Under the pieces are notes generated by a model, which saw only the letters and a program-made list of their open reading frames with translations, did no database searches and had not been told where the DNA came from. A DNA stretch of 64,000 nt from Mortierella alpina (taxonomy: Eukaryota; Mortierellomycota; Mortierellomycetes; Mortierellales; Mortierellaceae), in NCBI GenBank assembly GCA_029449245.1, contig JANATF010000001.1:3286001-3350000 (forward strand), written 5' to 3'. Positions 47,148 to 58,541 of this stretch are shown here, in pieces. Both the position numbers and the translations under genes were made by a program. Each line of letters opens with the position of its first letter. Within the stretch, counting starts at the first letter, position 1.

Positions 47148-49389
47148 CGTTCAAAGGACGACAAGAAGGCTCTCTCGACCGCAAAAGAGAGACGGCTGGT
47201 GTAGGAGAAAGGGTCGTTGCTACGATCGACAAGCAGGGTGCGAAACGGTCTGCTTCTTCAATAGATACAGGTGATGTGTTGTTGGTAGGCTGTTGCTGAA
47301 TCCCCTGGGTTTACGGCGAGATCATGGTTCAAGAAAAGGGTTGCGAGGCGAAAGAGAAAAAGATGGCGTGTAAAGAGAGAGTCTGGCGCAGCCCGAAAGA
47401 TAACAAGTGAGGGAAATGAAGGGGAAAAGTATGGAGCGGTTCTGGTAACTGCGTTTTCCTTTCTGTTTTTTTGTACTCCCAGTACCGTATATCCCAGTTG
47501 CAGTATGTGTCGTCCGACTAGACTGTTGAAGGTTGAGTGGTCCAGGAGGAAGGATGGCGTGAGGATTAGCGAAAGAGAGAGCGGATGTGAGGCAATAGCA
47601 CTTTAACAGGAAGAAGTGGGTAGTGGCTATGTGTTTTTTATGCCAGAAACGTAAACAGGGGACTGGAGAGAGTAAAGAGATGAAAAAGAAACGTGGCGAG
47701 CTTGATTCTTTAAAGCTGCCGCCGATTTTAATGCAACCGCCGCTCCACAGGATTGGTTCTGCAGAGCATTAGAGGCATGAACGTGCAGAAGTCACTTTGG
47801 CACTGCGCTTGGTCGGAGCCGTAAGGTCAAGAGAAGAGAGGGTGATCGACGATCGCAACGAAGAAAATGGCGAAAGGGCGGAGTGTGAGGATTTTCAGCT
47901 CGTAATATATGCGAACGTTTGCTCCTTGTGCGTGCCTAATTGTACCGGGGTAACGTGTAGGCTTTGCAAACAAATAAATGTAATCTAAGCAAGGATGAAT
48001 GTCTATCTAGGATGGTTGGGAAGGATGCAGCCGAAAGGGAATACAAATGCAAAAAAAGGCGAAAGGGTGAAATGAAAGGGAAGGGAAGAGAGAACAAAGA
48101 AGCGACAGGCGCGAGAGAAGTTTAAAAACAAAAGAGGACGTGTGAGCCAACAGGAAGACGGGAACAGAAAATAGCCTCACTTTGTTTTCGCTTCAAGGCG
48201 GCGGAGATGGATGTGATGGATGGATGATTGCACTCGCGAGAGGCTCGCCAGACCAGCAGGACGAGATCAGACTAGAACACAGACAGGAACACAGACAAGA
48301 ACAAGGCTCTTCGGAGGGACGGAGGAGAGAGACAGGGGTGTCCCGCCTTCACAGATGACTGGAAACCACACCATCTAGAACCTGTTCTCGAGCAGTTTAG
48401 GGGCAGCTCCATGGCCCGAACTCCAAGGACAGTAACCGCGAGGAGGACGACCTAGTCGTTGTGCTTAGCACATGACTGAATGGCCTCGGTACCTCCATGT
48501 ACTCACAACGCAGCCGTGACAGCATGCGCGAGTGAGGGACCTGTATGGGTGCACAAAATGTCTTGAAAAAACATCATACTGCGACGCTGCACCCGGATCC
48601 GATTGACACCTCAGACCTGGTACCTGGCGGCTGAAACCTTCGCTCAACCATTACAGATGACTGAGCTGCAGAAGCGTGCAACAGGGCCAGGGCAGTGACA
48701 GCATGTGGGGAGTGTGAGGTCCCCTCGGCAATGGCTGCACGGTGCTCACACGCCCAGCATGCGTTGTTTTTGTTGTATGCACCTTGCATGCAGCAGCCTG
48801 CCTTACTAAACGATATATCATCAACCACATGCTTGATGGCTGTAGGTCCATCTACTTGCTCTCGCTTTGATCGCTCTGCGCCTTGCTGACGAAGAGACGA
48901 GTCTAAACAAAAAGAGTTCTGTGGAACGGCAACAAAAAAAGGACGGGGGGGGCACGTTGCTGGTCCGTGTCCTTCCGTACCACTGGTGCAGGTGGAATGG
49001 GAAAGGCAAGGTCTAAGGGTGGTCATCCTGAGGCATCAGGAAATAAAGGCTGAGCAAGAAGTGATCGCTCATAGTTTGAACACTACGCACAGCCTGGAGC
49101 AATGATGGGCGTTCGTCAATGGTGCTTGTCCAAAGACCTAAGCCTGGCAACGAGGCCGCACGCGAGAGCACCCGTCCTGCACACAGCCGGGACGCAGCGA
49201 ATTTATGACAGGCCGGCTGAACAAATTGGCACACCGAACAGGGAGAAAGTTGGTGGCGACTTTGGCGAACTGCTGTGTCTCTGTCGGCCGAAATCAATGT
49301 GTTGTTCAGATGTTGATCAATCCGATGGCATTCCTCTGACTTGCACTCACTCACACTCCAGTGCTGCGCAGCCTTGATCGATAGCAGCT
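47148..49389. other. Gene-poor divergent region (2.2 kb)
   Basis: Between the RGS receptor gene (-) and the POLD4 gene (+). Purine-rich on the + strand from about 47300 to 48350, mirroring the C/T-rich 5' tracts of minus-strand genes, so probably a long 5' UTR/promoter. Two short, weakly similar stretches around GTGACAGCATG (about 48510-48555 and 48690-48745) hint at an old local duplication. No supported gene. Confidence 0.5.
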
Positions 49390-50237
49390 ATGGTGTCTCC
49401 TAGGAAGGCTGTGTCCGCTCCAAACACTGCAACATCCTCAGCTGCCAACTTCTTCCAACGCGGCAAAAAAGCAACAACCACGCATCGTGTCATCGCCCAC
49501 AAGAACACCACTGTCCTCCCGACCACCCCTTTTCAGGCTCAAACCCCCACCTCATCCACCCAGGACCAGACTCAAGACGAGAACCAGGGCTCTGATGACG
49601 ACTGCAACGTGGACGACAGCTGGAGTGAGCTCGACAGAGAGGTCTTGCGGGAGCTACTATTGGAGACTGCTACTATACGGTCACCCAAGAAGGAACTTCA
49701 TCGGCCTGTGAGCAGGAGCAGCAGCTGCCCCAACCGAGAGGATCACTCGAAGATGAAGAAGCCCTTGGCCAGACTCTTTTCAGAAGTGACCACTCCACCC
49801 ACGAACCCCAGGAAGCAATCGCGCGCTCGCACGATCATCCAAGCTGGAGGTACATGTTTTTTGCGGTACTGTGCCGAATGTCATACTTCATCCAAGGGGG
49901 TTGTGTCAGTACTAAACCCCCATACCTCTCTCACCTGTAGCAATACATCAAGACGATCTTTCAAAGGAGGAAAAAACTCTTCGCCAGTTTGACCTTGCAT
50001 CCATGTATGGACCCTCTCTGGACCTGACACGTCTAGAGCGATGGGAACGAGCATTCAGTTTGGTAAGGGGGCATGTGTATCGACGGATGAGCTTACTGTG
50101 TGGACGGTGGAAGCGTGCCTTGGATCTAATCAGCGTGCGCATTTCTATGACAGGGACTTGATCCGCCGCAGACTATCAAGGACCTGCTCCTCAAGCAAAC
50201 CACACTCAACACGTCTCTCTTCACCGGGTGTGTTTAA
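49390..50237 (+). CDS. POLD4: DNA polymerase delta subunit 4 (Cdm1/POLD4)
   Basis: Exons 49390-49849, 49941-50062 and 50154-50237 (666 nt, 221 aa). This is the smallest, non-essential subunit of the replicative polymerase delta, which stabilises the holoenzyme in the nucleus. The C-terminal domain is diagnostic: EEKTLRQFDLASMYGPSLDL, TRLERWERAFSL, GLDPPQTIKDLL and the ending TSLFTGCV, matching the LRQFDLxxxYGPCxGxTRLxRWxRAxxxGLxPP pattern of POLD4. The N-terminal 150 residues are disordered, with basic and Ser/Thr-rich stretches, SSAANFFQRGKK near the start (possibly a degenerate PCNA-interaction motif, uncertain) and an acidic DDDCNVDDSWSELDRE helix. The stop at 50235 is read without further splicing because GCV is a plausible family ending. 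It converges on the P450 gene with 195 bases between the stop codons. Confidence 0.88.
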
Positions 50238-50432
50238 AGCTGGAGTACACCAATGGGTCAATGCTACATGAGGTCCTTTGCATATCACTTGCGTATCACT
50301 TTCAAATTATATAAAGTACTTGTCTTTGACCGAGGGGTAGTTTCTATACAAATCGGCTTTCGGCTCACGTCTAAAATATGTTGGTCTATGAGCGTACAGC
50401 AAAGAGGACATTTACCACACACGGTACACGGC

Positions 50433-52453
50433 TCACTTCTGTCGGGGAATGACATGGACCAACAATGGGTTCTTCATCGGCAGCGTCAACGATGGCACTG
50501 GTTCAGGCTTCGCCTGTCCTGGAACCAACTTGAACTGGAATCGGGAGCTCAGTAGGTTGATGATAGTCAAAGCCTCGAGCGTGGCAAATGTTTGTCCCAG
50601 ACAGATCCGAGGACCTGCATTGAAGCTCGAGAACTTATACTGGGATTCCTTTTGAACCTTGGGCCATTCATGGTTGCTGTCGGACGAGTGAGTGTTATTT
50701 CTTAGTACGCCCTTCTCGGCCAGGTCATTGTTGCCCTCAAACCAGCGCTCGGGTAAGAATTCAGGTGCTTGCGGTCCCCAAACGCCCTAACATAGATGAC
50801 AAAAGTGACTCTGTAAGTCAAGAGCCTGATGGTATACAATAGCCAATACAAGAGAATGGTGTCCCTCAAAGGAGCCTTTCTTCAACTCATTCTTCTACTT
50901 ACTCGGTTCCTGCCGATTGCGTAAGTCGAGAACATGATGCGATCGCCAGCATTGATCACGGTGCCATTGGGAAGAACGTCTGACTCCCTTGCAGTCTTGA
51001 GGTTGCGAGGAACTGGTGGGTAGAGGCGCAGAGCCTCGAGGAAGACAGCATTCGAGTACCGCATGTCCTTTGTCAGCATCTCATAGGTTGGCGTTCCAAG
51101 CTTGTCGACCTCCTGCCAGATGTTCTGCTCAACCTCAGGGTTCATCATCACCTCGTAGTACATCCAGCTAAGAGCCTGAGCTGTTGTATCTCGTCCAGCA
51201 CTAAAAGGAGGTGACAAAACGAAGTACTTAAGCTTACAGTTCAAGGTACAGAGTTGAAAGATGGCCTTAATGTACAGGACCTGTCTTACATGATGAAGTT
51301 GATGAACACATCTCGAAGCTCGACATCAGTGAGAGCACGACCATCATCGTCCCTCCACTTGATGAACAAGTCCAGAAGATCCTCACGTCCAGACTTGCCC
51401 TGTCGGAACTGTGCCTCGGCCGTCGTCTCCCTTCGCCTCCGCTGAATGGCATCGTACGCATACGAGTCCACGGTCTTGACAGCATTCTTCATGTTCTGAG
51501 CTTTACTCGAGAGATGCTCTGTGACTCTCCAGAATGGATTCATGAATCGCTCGTCTGTCTGAACAACCGCGTAGTCAAAGGACGTGCCGAAGGGATCTTT
51601 GCCGCCTGCACCAATAGAATCAATATCGAGTCCAAAAGACAGTTTGGCGAATGCATCCAGCGTCAGTCGGAGGAAGAGCGCCTGAAGGTCGACTGGCTTT
51701 CCTGACTGTGCTGCTTCGTCAAGCACCGAGCAGAGCTGGAGCGTGTGTGACTGGAAGGGGCCGTCGACCAATGCCCTGTAGATCTTTGTCGAAAACACAT
51801 GCGAGGCTGTTTTTCTGTGCATCTTCCAAAGCGCTCCATCCGAGTTGAAAATACCTATGGGTAGCAAAATAGGCCATACAAGGTGAGTTCAGGGGTCTCT
51901 GACGACTTGTGGCCGGAATGCTGAGCTTACACTCCTTGACGTTACCGTTGCCGAGAATCTGCGACATGGTCGAGTTGAGGATGTAGCCCTTCTCGTAGTT
52001 TTCAAAGTTGGTTTTGAGAATATGCTCGAGCAAAACAGGATTGTTGATAGCGATGACACGGCCCAGTCCGAGCAACGTGGTTGACCTGACGTGGATAGGA
52101 TAAGAGGATGGTCAACAATACTGCGAGGTGAAGGATCACGGTTTGGAACTAGGCAGGTAGACCTACATGACATCTCCTTCAATGCTCTCAAAGTTCTCCA
52201 CGATCGCATCCAGAAATTTGTTGCGGTTGCGGAGAATGGTGATAGTGTTGCCCACGATGGGGTATCCTTTCCAGGAGATGCTCTTCAGGTCCGGCCTCGC
52301 GCGAGTTCCGATGGCTCTGTCGGGATACTTTGCGATGAGAAGAAGGAGGGATAGAAGAGCAAGGAGTCCAGCCTTCTGCGATCTGGTCCGGGGCCCCTTC
52401 AGGATCCTGTCCTTTAGGACCACAAGCAGCGTTGAGAGGACAGAGGTTGCCAT
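50433..52453 (-). CDS. Cytochrome P450 monooxygenase (CYP52/CYP86-clan-like)
   Basis: Exons 52453-52167, 52085-51931, 51854-51290, 51200-50903 and 50786-50433 (1659 nt, 552 aa). An N-terminal hydrophobic anchor (LLALLSLLLLIAKY) suggests ER membrane localisation. The oxygen-binding I-helix is IAGRDTTAQALSW (A337-T342), the K-helix FLEALRLYPPVPRNLKTA has the E-x-x-R pair, PERW follows, and the heme loop is FNAGPRICLGQTFA with ligand Cys497. NAGPRxCLGQ and NPEVEQ are characteristic of fatty-acid or alkane omega-hydroxylase clans (CYP52, CYP63, CYP86), so hydroxylation of long-chain fatty acids is the best guess; the substrate is inferred. The last exon contains no ATG and is identified by its heme loop. 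TATAAAAC on the minus strand at 52674-52667 is a likely TATA box. Confidence 0.92.
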
Positions 52454-53056
52454 GGTATAAACTATGTTTGCAGCACGACGTGAATGTCTCTGTGGCTGCG
52501 GTGATGCTGGATGGGGGTGTCTGTGTGAATGGGCGAGGGGCCAATGAGGCTGCTGTGGGTATGCTTGCTGCTGTAGGCGTGATGCGTCGTGTCCAGGCGT
52601 GGAGTCGGGAAAGTCAAGACAGAGAGGAGAAGTAATGCGATCCGGAGATGGCGCTCAGCGCACTGCGTTTTATATCATTTCCGAGTGAGCAGCCGCGTCT
52701 CAGGCTTCCCTCCATATGCCTGGTAAACTCTCGTCTCGCATGAACCCTATTCGCCAGCCGAGCGCTTCACTTTGTGGCAAAGGGCTCGGTTCGCTCCGAA
52801 ATTTATGCTCGAGGGTCGAGTCCTCTGGCTCCTCGTCACTTGGCGCTTCGCTCGCCAGCCGAGAAGAACCACACCTTCTCCAAGAGCCGCTGTCGTAATG
52901 GCGTGGACACAAGCGCCGATCACCAACACACCAACCTTCTTTCAATAGTGGTATTTTATTTAGACATGAGAAAATGAACATGATGATGAAAAAGCGTGTG
53001 AGGGGGGAAGATGAATGAGTCTATCCAAAAGCAGCCAACAAAACGATGGGCGCAAT
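52454..53056. other. Intergenic region
   Basis: P450 promoter on the left, 3' end of the isocitrate dehydrogenase gene on the right. No gene or repeat seen. Confidence 0.5.
52667..52674 (-). promoter_or_regulatory. TATA box of the P450 gene
   Basis: TATAAAAC on the minus strand, about 215 bases before the ATG at 52453. Confidence 0.45.
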
Positions 53057-54985
53057 TTACAGCTCGCTGATGATAGCGTTGGTGAAATCGGTGTTGGTGG
53101 AGCGACCGCCGAGATCGCCAGTCAAGACCTTTCCGTCAGCAATGACCTTCAAGGTGGCCTTCTCGATCTGATCAGCAAACTGGTTGAGACCCATATGTCT
53201 CAACATGAGGACGGAGGAGAAAAGGAGGGCAGTGGGGTTGGCCTTGTCCTGGCCAGCGATATCGGGGGCGGTACCGTGAACGGCCTCGAAGATCGAGGCA
53301 TCACGGCCAATGTTGCCGGAGGGAGTGAGACCGAGGCCACCGATAAGACCAGCGCTCATATCTGAAAGAATATCTCCGTACAAGTTGGGCATGACCATGA
53401 CGGTATCGGCGTAGATGCTGGGGTCCTGAACGATCTGCAAGCAGGCACGGTCCAACAGCAAGTCGTCGAACTTGACTTCGGGGAACTCGCGGGCAACCTC
53501 CTGGCACGAAGACAAGAAGAGACCATCGGACAATTTCATGATGTTGGCCTTGTGGACAGCAGTGACGCGGTTGCGGCCAGTCTCCTTGGCGTAGTTGAAG
53601 GCGTAGCGGGCGCAGCGGTCAGAAGCATCCTTGGTGATCAACTTGATGGACTGGACAACACCATCGACAACCTCGTGCTCAATGCCGGAGTACTCTCCCT
53701 CGGTGTTCTCACGGATGAGGACGGTATCGACGTTGTCGTAAGGGGTCTTGAATCCGACAACAGACTTGCAGGGACGGACGTTAGCGTACAAGTTGAAGGT
53801 ACTATAAGTCGCAAAAGATAGGTTGTGGTGAGTTAACGATAACTATAATTGTCGCGTGCATTCTGCGCTGTGCGCAAGCTTCCTACGAGGCACCCCGACG
53901 ATTCATGCAGTGCCAATCTGGCACAACACTATGTTCGATCCCATGTCAAGCCAGACAATGCTCTCAACAATGGTCCACAGCGGTTAGAAGACTTACCGAC
54001 GAAGAGTCAAGTTCAGGGAAACGTGGCCCTTTCCGATTGGGGTGGCCAAAGGTCCCTTGAGAGCGACGGTGTTCTTCTTGACGGAGTGAAGAGCCTCATC
54101 GGGGATAGCGACCTTGCCGTTCTTGAGGACAGGGGTGACGCTGACGGGCTCCCACTCAATAGGGACCTAGAGTTTATCGTTTATCGGAAGACATGCAGAG
54201 CATGAATACTCTTGCTACAACCCAGAATCCCACGTTGCCTGTACGAGAAGCTCAAAGGCACTTACACCAGCGGCCTTGTAGATCTTGACAACAGACTCGG
54301 AGATCTCGGGTCCAATACCGTCACCGGGGATGAGGGTGACAACGTAGTTGCCCTATTATTCATATCGCGCCATCAGAGAGAGAGATAGTCAGCGCTGGAG
54401 ACCATATAACGTTCATCAAGAGCTGAGGGCCACTCGAGGCGTTCTGTCCATGCACCACTCCATGACCGCGAAATAAGACAACGCCCTTATCAAGCTCATC
54501 CATGCCAGCGTCCTAAGTATGTTCATTTAGAAGCGACGTCGTTTTTTGTGTGAAAGCTCCTGTTTTTTCCATGAGTCGTTTTCTTCCGCCTGCTGCCCTC
54601 GTTCGTGTACTCAAGCACGCGGTGTGTTGCTCTTATGCCGTTGTATTAATATAAGCCCTTACGTTGGCGTTCTTCTTGGCGTTGAAGGCACCGGGCATGG
54701 TGCTGGCAGCCTGGGAAGCCATGGAGCGCATAGCGGTCTAAGGAGTTGATAAGGGAAGGCAGAGGAGCCAAAGGTCAGCTTTGGTCCTACATTACGAGCG
54801 ACTGGCTGGTACAGTCGCCATGGAATTGATCAAAGCTTTCTGTGCTCGAGGTAGAATAGGCAGGTACGGCGAACATGTGGCCCAAGCCAAAAGCCGTGCG
54901 TGGGGGATGTTGTGGGGGAGGGTACCTTGGTGGAGAGGGCCTTGAGGCCGTTGAGAGCAACAGCGGCACGCTGGGTGGCAAACAT
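53057..54985 (-). CDS. IDH2: NAD-dependent isocitrate dehydrogenase, catalytic subunit, mitochondrial
   Basis: Exons 54985-54926, 54737-54663, 54352-54266, 54166-53997 and 53801-53057 (1137 nt, 378 aa). It oxidises isocitrate to 2-oxoglutarate in the mitochondrial TCA cycle as part of a hetero-octamer with the regulatory Idh1. The first two exons encode a presequence ([20 protein letters not shown], then [10 protein letters not shown]). The mature part starts [35 protein letters not shown] is read across the exon 4/5 junction, and [45 protein letters not shown] and [12 protein letters not shown] are the active-site blocks. [15 protein letters not shown] with [13 protein letters not shown] follows the catalytic (Idh2/IDH3A) rather than regulatory subunit. 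Very secure. Confidence 0.95.
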
Positions 54986-56015
54986 GATGAGTATGGAAGA
55001 GGGGAGAGGAGAGGAGGGTGAAGAGAAGAGGGAGAAAGAGAGGAGAGAGGGGGAAAAGAGGAATCAGACGAAAAAAAAACAATATGAGGTAAACAAGTGG
55101 TGTCGCTGCTGGCTGGCGATTGGCTGCAGATCAACGTCACGGCCCGTTCAGTTGAATGGCATTGAATAGTCGACAAAGGCGGCTCTCAAATGACACTGAT
55201 AACGCTGCCGCGTGCGGCTCGATATGGAAATCCGGCGTGCGAACTTCAAGATACTCTTGTCAGTGTCGGTCGGTTTGCGCACACGCCCAGCTCCCCTCGT
55301 ATTCAAGGAAAACATTTATCCAGAGCCTCTAGTCAGGATCAACCTCTGGCCACTCGATGCCCCCGCCCCCTTTCTAGTCAATCAGGCGGAAGATCGCTTG
55401 CTGATATGGCCACCTAATTCTTTAGGCGGGCTTGTGTGCTCTTGGCTGTGTCCAAGGACAGGCCAGGTGCCCCCCTCTCTAATGCGTTACTGCTGCACTG
55501 TTGCTGAACTGCTTTTTTGTCCCCCTTCGCCCAACCGTTGTTGTCACGCCCACTGTTTCTTGCAAGGGCACTCTCCGTTGTCTGCAGTATACTGCCTAGA
55601 TCCACAGTTGGCCCACTGGTCTATCCTTTACACACTGATTTTAAGTGTGGCCATCTCTCCCTTTAGTTTTTTGTACTTGTGAAGCTCTCTATCAGGACAG
55701 CCTCTAGGAGCAGCGCCAGACGGGATTGGTGGCAAAGCAGGCTTTCAAGCGGCAGTCCGTTGTGGCTTGCTTTGTTTTGGCTGAAGGCATATTTTTTGTT
55801 AAGGGTGTAAGCCAGAGGCACCACCACAACACCTTTTTTTTTTTTTTCCTCAAGCTCTGTGAATGCTATAGCCTATCGTCAACCTTTGCTCCGTTCATCG
55901 ACGCTCCCATCACCGCCTTCCTATAATCACCTGTCCCTCTCACCTCATTCCCCTTCCATTGCATTTCGTTTATTTGCTTCATTCAGTGCCTGCATTGTAC
56001 ACTTCATCGTAATCC
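54986..56015. other. Divergent promoter region
   Basis: Between the IDH gene (-) and the Rrp9 gene (+). Purine-rich sequence directly left (about 54995-55080, promoter/5' UTR of IDH on the minus strand), a poly-T run near 55835, C/T-rich sequence up to 56015. No gene seen. Confidence 0.5.
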
Positions 56016-58143
56016 ATGTCTGACCCATTTTTCGCTCCAGTAAAGAAGAGCGGCGGAGGTGCAAGCCGAGGCTCTAGTCGCGGCGGCGGCCGTGGCAGCC
56101 GAGGGGGCTCCCGTGGCCGTGGTGGCAGACCAGGAGAGTCCAGGGCTATCAACCCAAAACCCAAACTCGATACCGGCAAAAAGAACCGTACCACAACATC
56201 TTTGGCCGGAAAGAGGAAGCATCGTGGAGACTCTGACGACGAAGACGCTGGATCTGGAGCTCGTAGAAGCCGCAAAGGAGCGGTAGAGGACGACGATGAG
56301 GGCGGTGATGAGATAGGCGCTGGTGGCATTGATGACATGGATCTGGATTTTGGCGAGTCTGATGATGACGAGGACGACGAGGTGCTGTTGAACGAGACAC
56401 CCGCACAGAAACGTTTGAGACTGGCCAAGAACTACATCGACACTCTTCAACATACCGGAGGTAAGCGTTGGACCGTGCTGCAGCGTGAATATGGACACAG
56501 CATGCTCTTCGTTCTTCGATCTGCGTTTTAAGCTTGTCATCATGGATACTGACTGTTGAAGTATATTTGCGCTATTAGAGGACGAGATCGGATATGATGC
56601 CGAAGATATTGACCGGGATAACATTGCAGATCGTCTGAAGCAGGATGCTGTAAGTTTTTTGTCATCAATATTGACTCTATCCAGCGACATATATGCCAGC
56701 GTTTTTCCCAAACATCGTATCTAATCGTACCCTCATCACCTCTCTTTTATAGCTTGAGATCCAGGGACGTCTCCACAGACACCTGGCAGAGACTTTCCAG
56801 TTCCCCATTAGCGCAGAAAAGGCGATCATTGCCTGTAGAGGACACAACCTGGCTGTAACCTCGGTCACCGCAACAGAAAGTGGTCTTTATGCTTACTCGG
56901 GATCAAAGGATGGATCGATCATCAAATGGGACCTGAAGACGGGCAAGAAACTGTTCGTGTTCCCAGGAGGCCGGAAAAATGTTGTAGACTTCAAGGGCCA
57001 CACGGACCATGTGATCTGCTTAGCCGTTAGCTCCGACAACCAGTTCCTGGCTTCGGGCGGTAAGGACAAGAAGATTAACATCTGGTCTGTGCAAGACAAC
57101 AAGTTGCTGCACTGCTTCCAGCAACAGCACAAGGATACCATCACAGGCATGTCTTTCCGTAAGGGACAGAACAATCAGCTCTACACGGTCTCCAACGACC
57201 GTACAGTCAAACTCTGGAACGTGGACGAGATGAGTTACATCGAGACACTGTTCGGTCATCAGGACAGCATCACCGCAGTCGACAGTCTTGCCAAGGAACA
57301 CTGTGTGTCCACTGGTGGAAGGGATCGCACAGTTCGTCTTTGGAAGATTGTGGAGGAATCACAGTTGGTCTTCCGTGGAGGTGGATTCATTCGCCCCAAG
57401 AAGCTGAACAAGGATGTTGCAGAGGAACCCAAACTTATCCCGACCCCAGGACCCGACGGAGGAGTGATCATGAAGGAAAAGAAGGATCCATCATTCTTGG
57501 AGGGGTCTATGGACTGTCTGGCTATGATTGACGAAGAGAACTTTTTGACCGGAGGCGACAGTGGAACGATCTCGTTATGGAACGTCAACAAGAAGAAAGC
57601 CGTCTTCTCCATGCCTCTCGCTCATGGATTCCACACGCAGCCTCTGGACTACACAAATGGCGAGCCTACGCCCAGTGGAGGAGTTGAGACGCCTTACTGG
57701 ATCACCTCTTTGGCTTCTTTGAGATACTCAGATATGTTTGTCAGTGGCTCCTGGGACGGCACAGTGCGCGTTTGGCAGATTGGCAAGAACATGAAGAACT
57801 TTGCCCTGTTGAGCACCATCCCAATGGTAAGAATCACCTTTTCCACACTCGTATCCAACGAGATCCTTTTACCTTTTTCTCACCACGAACTGTCGTCATT
57901 AACTCATGTTTTTTCACCTTTGTGTTTTAGATCGGTGTCGTCAACGATCTTCAGCTTTATCAGCCCACCCTTTCCAAGAAGACACTGCTGGTCGCCGCCG
58001 TCGGCCAGGAACACAAGTTGGGCCGTTGGTTGAGGATAAAAGAGGCTCGCAACGGACTGAAAATCGTAGCACTGACTCCCAAGTCAAAAGACATTGAACA
58101 GGAGGGTAGCGAGGACGACGCTGAGGATGAAGATGACGAATAG
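56016..58143 (+). CDS. RRP9: U3 snoRNP WD40 protein Rrp9 (U3-55K)
   Basis: Exons 56016-56460, 56579-56649, 56753-57826 and 57931-58143 (1803 nt, 600 aa). Rrp9 binds the U3 snoRNA box B/C motif and is needed for early 18S rRNA processing in the nucleolus. The N-terminus has an RGG-rich segment (about residues 15-40), then KR-rich and strongly acidic stretches. AKNYIDTLQHTGEDEIGYD and LHRHLAETFQFPIS are the conserved lead-in to the propeller. About seven WD repeats follow, such as VDFKGHTDHVICLAVSSDNQ, FLASGGKDKKINIWSV, LYTVSNDRTVKLWNV, CVSTGGRDRTVRLWKI, FLTGGDSGTISLWNV and MFVSGSWDGTVRVWQI. SFLEGSMDCLAMIDE and the closing AAVGQEHKLGRWLRIKEARNG are Rrp9-specific. The RGG stretch resembles nucleolar methylation targets. 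Confidence 0.95.
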
Positions 58144-58541
58144 ACGGTCGTGAACCCAATACAACATCACATTTTGCATCATGAACATCCCTCCGTGAGT
58201 AGAGCCTGCCTGCTTGCCTCTTGCGTCTGATATCCTTCTGGCTGTGGCAATTAGTAACCTTCCTGTGACGCGCTTTGCAAGCTGGTTTTCCGGCGTGATC
58301 TGATGCATCAGATCATCTCTTCCACATTCGTCCCAACGCGTTCCCCTCATTCGCTTTTTCTTGCCCTTCTCCTCAAGAAGAATTGTGCTTTGCCATTCTT
58401 ACTTCTCTCGGAAATAGTTGTCGCCTTTTTCACCCGTCGAATTGCCTCTTCAGCCAACAACATCCTCACTGGACTCTATCGGTTGCGCGCCTCGGACTTC
58501 AGGACCTACAACCCCTTCGGCAACACTAAATCACAACCACA
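58144..58541. other. Intergenic region
   Basis: Short tandem spacing between the Rrp9 and complex I genes. No gene or repeat; the right part is C/T-rich. Confidence 0.5.

Noticed and set aside
48574-49026. 150-codon minus-strand frame with several Cys
   Set aside because: Two other strands/frames are equally open there, no ATG context or domain; region looks like promoter/UTR sequence.
50229-50580. Extension of POLD4 by splicing from 50228 into the frame after 50400
   Set aside because: That frame is the antisense of the P450 C-terminal exon, and the unspliced ending TSLFTGCV matches the POLD4 family better.
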